This document shows positions 30,395 through 38,454 of a stretch of 46,762 nucleotides of DNA, piece after piece (the first letter of the stretch is position 1; every line of letters starts with the position of its first letter). The notes below the pieces were generated by a model. It searched no databases. It was not told the origin of the DNA and saw only the letters and a program-made list of their open reading frames with translations. Source of the DNA: Streptosporangiaceae bacterium NEAU-GS5. GTDB lineage: Bacteria > Actinomycetota > Actinomycetes > Streptosporangiales > Streptosporangiaceae. The translations under genes were made by a program, and so were the position numbers. The stretch is taken from NCBI GenBank assembly GCA_017592665.1, contig JAGFNW010000052.1, forward strand, positions 1-46,762, written 5' to 3'.

Positions 30395-31708
30395 GTGCAG
30401 GAGGGGGAGATCAAGGGCGGGCGCCACGCGAGCTGGCTGGAGCTGTTCTTCGACCTGGTCGTGGTGGTGGCCGTGGCGCAGCTGGCGCACCTGATCCACC
30501 CGTCCGACGAGCACCACGTGGGGCTCGGGCAGGTGCTGCTGTTCGCCGGGCTCTACTACGCCGTGTGGAGCGTGTGGACCTCGTTCACCCTCTACTCGAA
30601 CGTCGCGGCCGACAAGACCCGGCAGCGGTCCATGCTCATCGCCATGTTCGGCCTGGCCGTGATGGCGGCGGCCATTTCGCGGGTGGGCGGCGAGCACGCC
30701 GTCGACCTGGCCGGCGCGGGCGGCACGGCGTTCGCCGTGGCGTACGTGGCCTGCCGGGCGCTGGCGTCGCTGAGCTGGCGCCAGACCGGATCGATCGTCA
30801 CCAACTGGCCCGCGGCGCAGCAGGGCGCCGGCCTGCTGCCGTGGGTGATCTCGATCTGGTGGATGCAGGCGCGGCCCGCGCTCTGGGCGCTCGGCATCGC
30901 GCTCGACATCGGCGTCTCCTACCTCCAGAGCGGCCACCCCGACCAGATCATCGCGGGGGCCGTCAAGCAGGCCGAGCGGCACGAGGCGAGGATGGGCGAG
31001 CGCCGCGAGTCGTCGCGCCGTCCCTCGCGGACCCGGACGCCGTTCACCGCGCCGCATCCGGCCCGGGTCGACCCGGCGCACCTCGGAGAGCGGCTCGGGC
31101 TGTTCGTCATCATCGTGCTCGGCGAGGCGGTCGCCCAGGTCGTCATGGCGGCGGGCGCGCAGCCGGAGTGGGACTGGCCGGTCCGCCTGGCGTCCGTGGC
31201 CGGCTTCGGCCTGCTGGTCTGTCTCTACTGGCTCACCTTGGAGTACGGCCCGGCCGCGGTGCCCAAGTTCAGCGGCGGCGCCGAGCGGGCGCGCCTGGCC
31301 ATGCCCGCGCATTTCGCGATGACCGGCGGCATCGCCGCCACCGCGGCGGGGCTGGGGACGATCGCCGGGCACGCGGGCGAGCCAGCGGCGGCGGTGGTGC
31401 GCTGGATCCTGTGCGGCGGCATGATCGCCTATTTCCTCACCTCGGCCGTGATCGGCGTGCTGGCGAAGGCGCCGCTGCCGTGGCTGCTGGGCTGGGCGCT
31501 GCCGTCGGTCGTGGCGCCGGTGCTGCTCGCGATCTTCGGCGGCGCGGTGGCCAGCTGGTGGCTGGCGGCCGGGCTGCTGGCGACGGGAGTCTGGCTGACC
31601 CTCTATCCGTGGATCGCCCGGCGCGGGGCGGGCCGGCCGGAGCGGGGCCCGTCAGATGAGGGCGCCGTCGACGGCGTCGGGGGTGAGGACGCGGTCGAGG
31701 ACGAGTAG
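30395..31708 (+). CDS. Low-temperature requirement protein A (LtrA) family membrane protein
   Basis: 437 residues with the LtrA signature SWLELFFDLVVVVAVAQLAHL at the N-terminus and about ten to twelve TM helices. Between the halves is a charged loop (about 190-225: AERHEARMGERRESSRRPSR), then RLGLFVIIVLGEAVAQVV, the repeat of the first half's motif. LtrA was found in Listeria as needed for growth in the cold; the transported molecule is unknown. The last 57 bp overlap the 3' end of the convergent ROK gene. Confidence 0.88.
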   Translation: MQEGEIKGGRHASWLELFFDLVVVVAVAQLAHLIHPSDEHHVGLGQVLLFAGLYYAVWSVWTSFTLYSNVAADKTRQRSMLIAMFGLAVMAAAISRVGGEHAVDLAGAGGTAFAVAYVACRALASLSWRQTGSIVTNWPAAQQGAGLLPWVISIWWMQARPALWALGIALDIGVSYLQSGHPDQIIAGAVKQAERHEARMGERRESSRRPSRTRTPFTAPHPARVDPAHLGERLGLFVIIVLGEAVAQVVMAAGAQPEWDWPVRLASVAGFGLLVCLYWLTLEYGPAAVPKFSGGAERARLAMPAHFAMTGGIAATAAGLGTIAGHAGEPAAAVVRWILCGGMIAYFLTSAVIGVLAKAPLPWLLGWALPSVVAPVLLAIFGGAVASWWLAAGLLATGVWLTLYPWIARRGAGRPERGPSDEGAVDGVGGEDAVEDE

Positions 31709-32800
31709 CGCGCATCCGGTGATCCCGGCGCCCGCTCCGAGGCGGCTGCGCTCGATCCGCAGCGTGCGGGTGGCCAGCTGGGTCGAGCGCCGGTAGACCT
31801 CCTCGCGCACACCGGACACCAGCGGCTGGAACATGTCGGCCACGTCGCCGCCGAGGACCACGACGGCCGGGTTGAGCAGGTTGACGGCGCTCGCTACGAT
31901 CTCCCCCAGCCAGCGGCCCGCTTGCCGTACGACGGCCATGGTCTCGGCGTCGCCGGCCCGCACGAGCGCGGCCACGTCGGCCAGGGATCGCACGTCGCGG
32001 CCCTTGGCGCGAAGGTCGCGGAGGATGGCCGTGCCGCTGGCGACGCTGTCGACGCAGTCGGTGTTGCCGCAGCGGCACAGCACGCCGCCGCCGTCGCGGA
32101 CCGGAATGTGGCCGATCTCCCCGGCCGCGCCGAGCGCGCCGCGCAGCACGACGCCGCCGGAGACGACCCCGGCGCCGATGCGGGTGGAGACCTTGACGAA
32201 CAGCAGGTCGTCGAGCTCGCCCGCGTACACCCTGCGGTGCTCGCCGACGGCGATCACGTTCACGTCGTTGTCGACGAACACCGGCACCGGATAGCGCGCA
32301 GCGATGATCGGCGGGATCACCACGCCCGTCCAGCCGGCCATCACACGGGCCGACTCGGTGCGCCCGGCGGCGAACTCGACGGTGGCCGGGACGCCGATCC
32401 CGACGCCCGCGACCCACTGCCCGGCCAGCAGGGTGTCCCACGTGTCCATCACCGTGGACAGCACGGCGTCGGGGCCCTGCTCCACGTCGATCTCCAGGTC
32501 GCGCCGGTCGATCGCCTGGCCGTCGAGGTCGCAGAGGGCGATCTGGGTCCGGCTGGCGCCGAGCGAGGCGACCAGGACCACTCCCCCGGACGCGTTGAAC
32601 CGCAGCCGCATGGGCGGCCGGCCCCCGGTCGACGGGCCGTCGGCGTCTTCCACGATCAGGCCGCGCCGAAGCAGCTCGGCGACCCGGTGGGCGACCGCGG
32701 GACGCGACAGCCCGGTCAGGCGGCCGATGTCGGCGCGCGTGGCGCCCTCCCCGCTCCTGATGAGCTGGAGGACGTCTCCGGCGGTCGCGAGTCGTGACAT
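31652..32800 (-). CDS. ROK-family transcriptional regulator
   Basis: 382 residues from ATG 32800 (MSRLATAGDVLQLI); a frame extension to 32884 is possible but has no ribosome site and would cross the glk promoter. N-terminal winged HTH (about 8-70: SGEGATRADIGRLTGLSRPA, VAHRVAELLRRGLI), then the actin-like ROK domain: ATP-site-like VLVASLGASRTQIALCDL, GVGIGVPATVEF, PVFVDNDVNVIAVGEH, and the zinc motif with Cys residues in GGGVLCRCGNTDCVD. It binds a sugar, probably glucose or a related hexose, and likely controls the divergent glucokinase-KDPG aldolase operon. Confidence 0.88.
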   Translation of the reverse strand: MSRLATAGDVLQLIRSGEGATRADIGRLTGLSRPAVAHRVAELLRRGLIVEDADGPSTGGRPPMRLRFNASGGVVLVASLGASRTQIALCDLDGQAIDRRDLEIDVEQGPDAVLSTVMDTWDTLLAGQWVAGVGIGVPATVEFAAGRTESARVMAGWTGVVIPPIIAARYPVPVFVDNDVNVIAVGEHRRVYAGELDDLLFVKVSTRIGAGVVSGGVVLRGALGAAGEIGHIPVRDGGGVLCRCGNTDCVDSVASGTAILRDLRAKGRDVRSLADVAALVRAGDAETMAVVRQAGRWLGEIVASAVNLLNPAVVVLGGDVADMFQPLVSGVREEVYRRSTQLATRTLRIERSRLGAGAGITGCALLVLDRVLTPDAVDGALI

Positions 32801-32870
32801 CGTGCAGAAGTCAAACACAGCGGTTAGCCGAAGTTCAACGACTTTGTCATCTCGAATTACAAAACTCGGC

Positions 32871-32900
32871 TTGATAAGGGACATAACCAGGCGCTAGTGT
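32871..32900 (+). promoter_or_regulatory. glk-eda promoter
   Basis: -35 TTGATA (32871-32876), 18-bp spacer and -10 TAGTGT (32895-32900), close to the housekeeping consensus. Transcription would start near 32907, giving a leader of about 300 nt before the GTG of glk. The TTTGT-N11-ACAAA dyad just upstream is a candidate ROK operator. Confidence 0.6.
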
Positions 32901-33011
32901 CCCTCTTGTACCTTTCATCCCTCCGGGGGGATCGTGAACAGCTTCATCGCCGAGGTCACAGAGCGGAGCGGGACGGGCGACCGCACCGGCCGCTCGACGT
33001 GTTGGGAGCGC

Positions 33012-33099
33012 GTCCGGGCCGACGGCGAGCGTCCTCGCTCTCGGGGGCCGGCCCGGACAAGGGTCGGGGCCGCCGGCACGGCGATCGTGCCGGCGGCCC
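33012..33099 (+). promoter_or_regulatory. Two consecutive hairpins in glk leader
   Basis: First hairpin: GTCCGGGCC (33012-33020) with GGCCCGGAC (33050-33058), and inside it GAGCG/CGCTC around TCCT. Second: 13-bp perfect stem GGGCCGCCGGCAC (33067-33079) with 33087-33099. The second looks like a terminator stem about 100 nt before glk, so attenuation or a cis-acting RNA is possible. It matches no riboswitch class that I can recognise. Confidence 0.5.
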
Positions 33100-33205
33100 T
33101 GACCAGCAAGATCCATCGGACACGACCCAGGCAGGAGATTTTCCAGGCCTTCCGACGTACGGTTGGACCCGCGGAACGCGGCGTCACCCTATTCGGAGGG
33201 ATCAC

Positions 33206-34177
33206 GTGAGGACACCCTGGCTTGTCGCCGACATCGGCGGCACCAACGCCCGGTTCGGGCTCGTCGACGGCCCCGGCGGAAAGCCGGAGAACGTCGAGAC
33301 CCTGGCCGTAGCCGAGCACAAGAGCCTTGCCGACGCCGTAGCCGCCTATCTCGAGGAACACGGGGGCGGAGTGTGGCCGGAGGCCGCGTGCCTGGCGATC
33401 GCCGGACCGGTCAAGAACGACCGATATCGGCTGACCAACGCGGCGTGGTCGGGCACGGCGTCCGACCTGAATCTGCCGCACGTCGACATTCTCAACGACT
33501 TCGAAGCGCTCGCGATCTCGCTGCCCCACCTGGCCGGCGACGACCTGGCGCCACTCGGCGGCCCGCCACCGAGCTCCGGCCACGTCAAGGCCGTGCTCGG
33601 CCCCGGCACGGGGCTCGGCGTGGCCGGGCTCGCGCCGACGCACTACGGCTGGGCGCCGGTGCCGGGCGAGGGCGGCCACGTGTCCGCGCCCGTCGTCACC
33701 GACCTCGAGTTCGAGGTGGTCCGCGCGCTGCGGACGGACGGCCTCGCGCACGTCGAGGCCGAGCACCTGCTGTCGGGGCCCGGGCTGCACCGGCTGCATC
33801 ATGGGCTGTCGCTGGTCCACGGCGTGCCCTCGGAAGACCTGCAGGCCAAGGACATCGTCGCGTCGGACGATCCGCTGGCGGTGGAGACGATCGAGGTGTT
33901 CCTCGGGCTGCTCGGCGGGTTCGCCGGCAACGTGGCGCTGACGCTCGGCGCGCGTGGCGGCGTCTACCTCGGCGGCGGCATCCTGCCACGGATCGTCGAT
34001 CGGATCCCCGGCAGCTCCTTCCGTGCCCGGTTCGAGCTGACCGGTCCCGCGCTGTCCGACTACGTCGCGGCCATCGCCACCGTGCTGATCGTCTCCGAGA
34101 TGCCGGCGCTGATCGGTGACGCGGCCTGGCTGGCGCAGCGGCTGCGCCCCACGGAAGGCGTGCATGAGCCTGCTTGA
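33206..34177 (+). CDS. glk: Glucokinase (PF02685 type)
   Basis: 323 residues from GTG 33206, which has GGAGGG five bases upstream. Actin-like fold: LVADIGGTNARFGLV (ATP phosphate 1), AIAGPVKNDRYRLTN, LNDFEALAISLP (catalytic Asp), LGPGTGLGVAGL, GEGGHVS and AEHLLSGPGLHRL. This is the proteobacterial-type Glk rather than the ROK-type GlkA usual in streptomycetes. It phosphorylates glucose with ATP, for example that released by the alpha-glucosidase in this window. Overlaps the KDPG aldolase gene by 14 bp. Confidence 0.92.
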   Translation: MRTPWLVADIGGTNARFGLVDGPGGKPENVETLAVAEHKSLADAVAAYLEEHGGGVWPEAACLAIAGPVKNDRYRLTNAAWSGTASDLNLPHVDILNDFEALAISLPHLAGDDLAPLGGPPPSSGHVKAVLGPGTGLGVAGLAPTHYGWAPVPGEGGHVSAPVVTDLEFEVVRALRTDGLAHVEAEHLLSGPGLHRLHHGLSLVHGVPSEDLQAKDIVASDDPLAVETIEVFLGLLGGFAGNVALTLGARGGVYLGGGILPRIVDRIPGSSFRARFELTGPALSDYVAAIATVLIVSEMPALIGDAAWLAQRLRPTEGVHEPA

Positions 34178-34784
34178 CCGGAGCCCGGTCATCCCGGTCG
34201 TCGTGCTCGAGGACGCGGCCGTGGCCGTGGCGATGGCGCGGGCCCTGGTGGCCGGTGGTCTGCCGGTCATCGAGGTCACGTTACGCACGGCGGCCGCCCT
34301 CGACGCGATCCGGGCCATCGCGGCCGAGGTGCCCGAGGCCGTGATCGGTGCGGGCACGGTGCTGACGCCGGGCGACGTGGCCGCGGCGACGGCCGCGGGG
34401 GCGAGGTTCCTGGTCTCCCCCGGTGTGACCCCCGTGCTGCTGGAGGCGCTGCTGGGCTCCGGGGTCCCGGCGCTGCCCGGCGCGGCGACCGCGTCGGAGG
34501 CCATGGCCCTTCGCGAGCACGGGCTGCGCGAGCTGAAGTTCTTCCCCGCCGAGGCGGCGGGCGGGCCGCCCTATCTGAAGGCCCTCGCCGGTCCGCTGCC
34601 GGACGTGCGCTTCTGCCCGACGGGCGGCGTCACGCCGGCGACCACGCGGGACTATCTCGCCCTGCCCAATGTGGGATGCGTCGGCGGCACCTGGCTGACT
34701 CCGGCCGATGCGCTTGCCTCCGGCGATTTCGCGCGGATCGAGAAGCTGGCCGCCGAAGCGGCCGCCCTGGGTCGGGGCCGATGA
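34164..34784 (+). CDS. eda: KDPG / KHG aldolase
   Basis: 206 residues from ATG 34164 (GGAAGG ahead). Class I aldolase barrel: Glu37 in VIEVTLRT, GAGTVLTPGD, Schiff-base Lys125 in ELKFFPAEAAGG, and FCPTGGVTPATTRDYL for the phosphate. It splits 2-keto-3-deoxy-6-phosphogluconate into pyruvate and glyceraldehyde-3-phosphate, the last step of the Entner-Doudoroff route. It is co-translated with glucokinase, but 6-phosphogluconate dehydratase (edd) is not in the window. Confidence 0.93.
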   Translation: MSLLDRSPVIPVVVLEDAAVAVAMARALVAGGLPVIEVTLRTAAALDAIRAIAAEVPEAVIGAGTVLTPGDVAAATAAGARFLVSPGVTPVLLEALLGSGVPALPGAATASEAMALREHGLRELKFFPAEAAGGPPYLKALAGPLPDVRFCPTGGVTPATTRDYLALPNVGCVGGTWLTPADALASGDFARIEKLAAEAAALGRGR

Positions 34785-34897
34785 ACTCGACCTGATTGAC
34801 TTCTCCCTGGCAGACCTCGTCAGCCGAGCCATCCTCCCTCGGCGGAGCTGACGGCCATGGGCGGGCCCGCAACCCGGTGACGCGCCCATGGGAACGC

Positions 34898-34936
34898 GGG
34901 CCCGCGCCCCTACCGCACCAGGCGGGGCGCGGGCCC
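34898..34936. terminator. Bidirectional terminator between eda and pfkB-type gene
   Basis: 13-bp perfect GC stem (34898-34910 with 34924-34936), loop of 13, followed on the plus strand by ATTTCGTT. It sits between two converging genes, so serves both. Confidence 0.8.
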
Positions 34937-34943
34937 ATTTCGT

Positions 34944-35822
34944 TCACCGGCCGAGCAGGGTGGCCTCGTCGATGGGCGCCTCGTGGGTGCCCTCCGAGGT
35001 CACGGCGTGCGCCCCGGCGACCGCGCCGAACCGCATGCAGCGCTCCAGCGGCTCGTCGTTGAGCAGGCCGTACAGGAAGCCCGAAACGAAGGCGTCGCCG
35101 GCGCCGTTGCTGTCGGCGACCGACCCCGGTAGATCGGCCGCCGGGAAGTGCCGCGGCGTGCGGTCGCCGCTGGTGAGCAGATACGCTCCGGCCGCGCCCG
35201 AGGTGCAGGCCACCACGCCGGCGCGCCCGTTGACGAGGATGTCGCGCATGACCGCGGCCCGGTCGGCGAGGCCCGTGTCCGACAGGAAGACGAGGTCGGC
35301 GCCGTAGGCGAAGTCGCGGTGGTAGTCGGACGCGCCGTCCCAGTCGTGCAGGTCGGTCGAGGTGAACAGGTCGCCGAAGTGCGCGTACAGGTGGCGGGCC
35401 CAGTCGACGATGGACACGTGGACGTGCCTGGCCCGCGGCAGCAGCGGCAGGTAGAGGTCGTCGGGCAGCCGCTGCCCCGGCTCGGCGCGCGGGTCGTGCA
35501 GGGAGAGGCGGCGGCCGTCCGGGGCGACCAGCAGCACGCTGCGCGTGGTGCCGGCGGCGCAGGGCGCCCACTCGGCCGCCACCCCGGCCTTGGCCAGATG
35601 GTCGCGGATGAGGCGGCCAGCCGGGTCGTCGCCGGCGAAGTCGAGCAGCTTCACCCGGAGGCCGAGCGCCGTGCAGCCGAGCGCCACGCCGGACCCGGTG
35701 TTGCCGATCCGGTCGACCACCGGCGGCACGTGGTAGGTGTCGCGATACGGCAGCGGCAGCTCGGGCACGTAAACGGTGGTGTCGACGCCCGTGCCGCCGA
35801 TCACCAGTACGTCGTAGGTCAT
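34944..35822 (-). CDS. PfkB-family carbohydrate kinase
   Basis: 292 residues: N-terminal VLVIGGTGVDTTVYV, a GNTGSGVALGCTALGL glycine motif, and the C-terminal signature ADSNGAGDAFVSGFLYGLL with the catalytic Asp of the PfkB (ribokinase) fold. It phosphorylates a sugar or nucleoside; the substrate cannot be told. It is the last gene of the alpha-glucoside operon and its ATG overlaps the lacI stop (ATGA at 35819-35822), which ties its expression to that regulator. Confidence 0.88.
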   Translation of the reverse strand: MTYDVLVIGGTGVDTTVYVPELPLPYRDTYHVPPVVDRIGNTGSGVALGCTALGLRVKLLDFAGDDPAGRLIRDHLAKAGVAAEWAPCAAGTTRSVLLVAPDGRRLSLHDPRAEPGQRLPDDLYLPLLPRARHVHVSIVDWARHLYAHFGDLFTSTDLHDWDGASDYHRDFAYGADLVFLSDTGLADRAAVMRDILVNGRAGVVACTSGAAGAYLLTSGDRTPRHFPAADLPGSVADSNGAGDAFVSGFLYGLLNDEPLERCMRFGAVAGAHAVTSEGTHEAPIDEATLLGR

Positions 35823-36850
35823 ACTCGGCTGACGCGCGGGCCGGAGCCGGTCGAGCCGCGGACCACGAGCTCAGGCTGGAAGATCAGCTCCATGTTCTTG
35901 GCCGGCGCCCCCGCCACCGACTCCAGCAGGGTCTCGACCGCCGCCGACGCCATGGCACCGATGGGCTTGCGCACAGTGGTGAGCGGCGGATCGGTGAACG
36001 GGATCAGCGGCGAGTCGTCGAAGCCGACCACCGAGACGTCACCCGGCACGGCCAGGCTGCGCTCGCGCGCCGCGCGGATCGCGCCGAGCGCCATCAGGTC
36101 GCTGGCGCAGAAGATGCCGGTGCAGCCGCGGTCCATCAGCGCTCCGGCGGCGGCCTGCCCGCCCTCGACCGAGAACAGCGAGTGCTGCACCAGATCCTCG
36201 ATGTCGGTGACGCCGAGCAGCTGGGACATGGCCTGCCGGAAGCCCTCGATCTTGCGGATGACCGGCACGAACCGGCGCTGCCCGAGGGCCAGGCCGATCC
36301 GCTGGTGGCCGAGGTCGACCAGGTGCTGCACGGCGAGCCGGGCCGCGACCCGGTCGTCGGGCGAGATGAACGGCGCGGAGATGACCTCGTTGTAGCCGTC
36401 GACCAGCACGATCGGCAGCCCGCGGTCGGTCAGCCGGGTGTATCGGTCCATCCGGGCCGTCGTGTCGGCGTGCAGCCCCGACACGAAGATGATGCCGCTG
36501 ACGCCGCGCTCGACCAGCAGTTCGGTGAACTCGTCCTCCGGCGCGCCGCCGGGCAGCTGAGTGCACAGGATCGGGGTGTAGCCGTGCTGGGTCAGCGCCT
36601 TCTCGATGGCCTGCGCGAAGGCCGGGAAGATCGGGTTGTCGAGCTCGGGGGTCACGAGGCCGACCAAGCCGTTGCTGCGCTGGCGCAACCGCTGCGGACG
36701 CTCGTATCCCATCAGGTCGAGCGCGGTGAGCACGGCCTGGCGGGTGGTCGCGGAGACCCCCGCCTTCCCGTTGAGCACCCGGCTCACCGTCGCCTCGCTG
36801 ACGCCGGCCTGGGCCGCGATGTCAGCGAGTCGCGCATTGTTCATGAGCAT
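35819..36850 (-). CDS. LacI-family regulator of the alpha-glucoside operon
   Basis: 343 residues from ATG 36850; ATG 36862 and 36844 are alternatives, none with a strong ribosome site. LacI HTH at the N-terminus (ARLADIAAQAGVSEATVSRV, then LNGKAGVSATTR, hinge MGYERPQRLRQRSN) and a periplasmic-binding-like sensor domain (LVGLVTPELDNPIFPAF, GVSGIIFVSGLH, IVLVDGYNE, DSPLIPFTDPPLTTVRKP). It follows the alpha-glucosidase gene directly, its stop only 5 bp upstream. The perfect palindrome at 41653-41671 is its likely operator, as for MalR in Streptomyces. A maltose-type or other alpha-glucoside would release it. Confidence 0.92.
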   Translation of the reverse strand: MLMNNARLADIAAQAGVSEATVSRVLNGKAGVSATTRQAVLTALDLMGYERPQRLRQRSNGLVGLVTPELDNPIFPAFAQAIEKALTQHGYTPILCTQLPGGAPEDEFTELLVERGVSGIIFVSGLHADTTARMDRYTRLTDRGLPIVLVDGYNEVISAPFISPDDRVAARLAVQHLVDLGHQRIGLALGQRRFVPVIRKIEGFRQAMSQLLGVTDIEDLVQHSLFSVEGGQAAAGALMDRGCTGIFCASDLMALGAIRAARERSLAVPGDVSVVGFDDSPLIPFTDPPLTTVRKPIGAMASAAVETLLESVAGAPAKNMELIFQPELVVRGSTGSGPRVSRV

Positions 36851-36854
36851 CACT

Positions 36855-38429
36855 TTAGACATTGTTGACGGCCCACCATGTGGCCGAATCCGGTGCGAGC
36901 CGCACAACATCCCGGAAATTCACCGGGTGAGAACTCGCAATGAGCAAATCACCGGGACGTTCCACCTCGATCCAGTCACCGGTGAGATTGACGAGACACG
37001 TGAAAGATTCACGGCGGAACGCAAGTATGCCGTCCGGGGAATCGACCCAGGTGAGCGATCCGTCACCGAGCCCGGGGTGAGAACGCCGGATTCGCAGCGC
37101 CTCTCGATAGAGCGCGAGCGTCGACGCCGGATCGTCCGACTGGGCTTCGACGCTCAGCGGGCGCCAGTCGTGCGGCATGGGAAGCCAGGTTTCGTAAATG
37201 CCGGGCGGGCTGAAGCCGAAAGGCGGCTCATCGGTGTCCGTCCACGGAATGGGAATCCGGCAGCCGTCCCGGCCGCCGCCGTCGCCGCGGAGCCGCTGCG
37301 GGTCCCGCTTGTGCTCCTCGGGGAGGTCGACCTCGGGCAGGCCGAGCTCCTCGCCCTGGTAGACGTACGCGGAGCCGGGCAGCGCGAGCATCAGCAACGC
37401 GGCCGCGCGGGCGCGGTCGAGGCTGCCGTAGCGGGTGACGTGCCGCGTGACGTCGTGGTTGGCGAGAACCCAGGTCGACGGGGCGCCGACCAGCCCGGCC
37501 GTGGCGAGCGACTCGTCGATCACCGCGCGGAAGCGGGCCGCGTCCCACGGGGTCTTCAGGAAGTGGAAGTTGAAGGCCTGGTGAAGCTCATCAGGACGGA
37601 CGTAGTTGGCAAGCCGCTCGGGCGAGGGCGCCCACGCCTCGGCCACGCCGATCCGCTCCCCCTCGTAGGAGTCGAGGATGGCCCGCCAGGAGCGGTGGAT
37701 GTCGTGCACGGCGTCCTGGTCGAAGTACGGCACGACGTTCGAGCCGATCATCTCGATCTGGTTGGTGTGGCCCACGTCCGGCAGCCCGGCGGCCTTGATC
37801 ATGCCGTGCGCCACGTCCACGCGGAAGCCGTCGACGCCGAGGTCGAGCCAGAACCGGAGGATCGACTCGAACTCGGCGCGCACCTCCGGGTGGTCCCAGT
37901 TGAGGTCGGGCTGCGTGTGGTGGAACAGGTGCAGATACCACTGGCCGTCGGGCAGGCGGGTCCACGCGGGCCCGCCGAAGATCGACTCCCAGTCGTTCGG
38001 CGGGGCGTCGCCGCGCCCGTCGCGGAACACGTAGCGGTCGCGGTTTTCGCCGCGCACCGCCTGCTGGAACCATTCGTGCTGGTCGGAGGTGTGGTTGGGG
38101 ACCACGTCGAGAATGATCCGGATGCCCAGCGCGTGCGCGTCGTCGATGAGCGCCTTGGCGTCGGCCAGCGATCCGAAGACGGGGTCGACGCCCCTGTAGT
38201 CGGCCACGTCGTAGCCGAAGTCGGCCATCGGCGACGGATAGAACGGGGTCAGCCAGACGGCGTCGACACCCAGCTCGGCCAGGTGGCCGAGCCGGCTGCG
38301 CGCGCCCAGCAGGTCGCCGACGCCGTCTCCGTTGCCGTCGGCGAAACTGCGCACGTACACCTGATAGATCACCGCGTCCCGCCACCAGCGGGTGGTGACG
38401 TTCGAGGTGGTGAGCGCTGTTTCAGTCAT
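36855..38429 (-). CDS. GH13 alpha-glucosidase
   Basis: 524 residues, GH13 oligo-1,6-/alpha-glucosidase type without signal peptide, so intracellular. Conserved regions: DVVPNHTS, catalytic nucleophile Asp in GFRVDVAHG, acid/base Glu in GVAEAW, transition-state Asp in LANHDVTRH, and an N-terminal RWWRDAVIYQVYVRSF. The VAHG following the nucleophile is typical of alpha-1,4-acting members. It would hydrolyse imported maltose, trehalose-like or sucrose-like glucosides to glucose. Encoded 25 bp downstream of the second permease. Confidence 0.95.
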   Translation of the reverse strand: MTETALTTSNVTTRWWRDAVIYQVYVRSFADGNGDGVGDLLGARSRLGHLAELGVDAVWLTPFYPSPMADFGYDVADYRGVDPVFGSLADAKALIDDAHALGIRIILDVVPNHTSDQHEWFQQAVRGENRDRYVFRDGRGDAPPNDWESIFGGPAWTRLPDGQWYLHLFHHTQPDLNWDHPEVRAEFESILRFWLDLGVDGFRVDVAHGMIKAAGLPDVGHTNQIEMIGSNVVPYFDQDAVHDIHRSWRAILDSYEGERIGVAEAWAPSPERLANYVRPDELHQAFNFHFLKTPWDAARFRAVIDESLATAGLVGAPSTWVLANHDVTRHVTRYGSLDRARAAALLMLALPGSAYVYQGEELGLPEVDLPEEHKRDPQRLRGDGGGRDGCRIPIPWTDTDEPPFGFSPPGIYETWLPMPHDWRPLSVEAQSDDPASTLALYREALRIRRSHPGLGDGSLTWVDSPDGILAFRRESFTCLVNLTGDWIEVERPGDLLIASSHPVNFRDVVRLAPDSATWWAVNNV

Positions 38430-38454
38430 GGTGGAATCCCCCGATCCTTTGTCC

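Larger units (their letters stand above)
32801..33205. other. ROK-glk intergenic region with long structured leader
   Basis: 405 bases without a convincing gene. It contains a TTTGT-N11-ACAAA dyad (32843-32863), a glk promoter (32871-32900) and, in the predicted leader of about 300 nt, two large hairpins (33012-33058, 33067-33099). A GTG at 32934 with GGGGGG ahead opens a 91-codon frame (MNSFIAEVTERS...) whose composition and lack of motifs do not persuade me that it is a protein. Confidence 0.55.

Noticed and set aside
32934-33205. Possible small protein beginning MNSFIAEVTERS in the glk leader
   Set aside because: Although GGGGGG precedes the GTG, the frame runs through two strong hairpins and overlaps the glk start, with Arg/Gly-rich filler after the first ten residues. 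A structured leader explains it better, but conservation could revive it.
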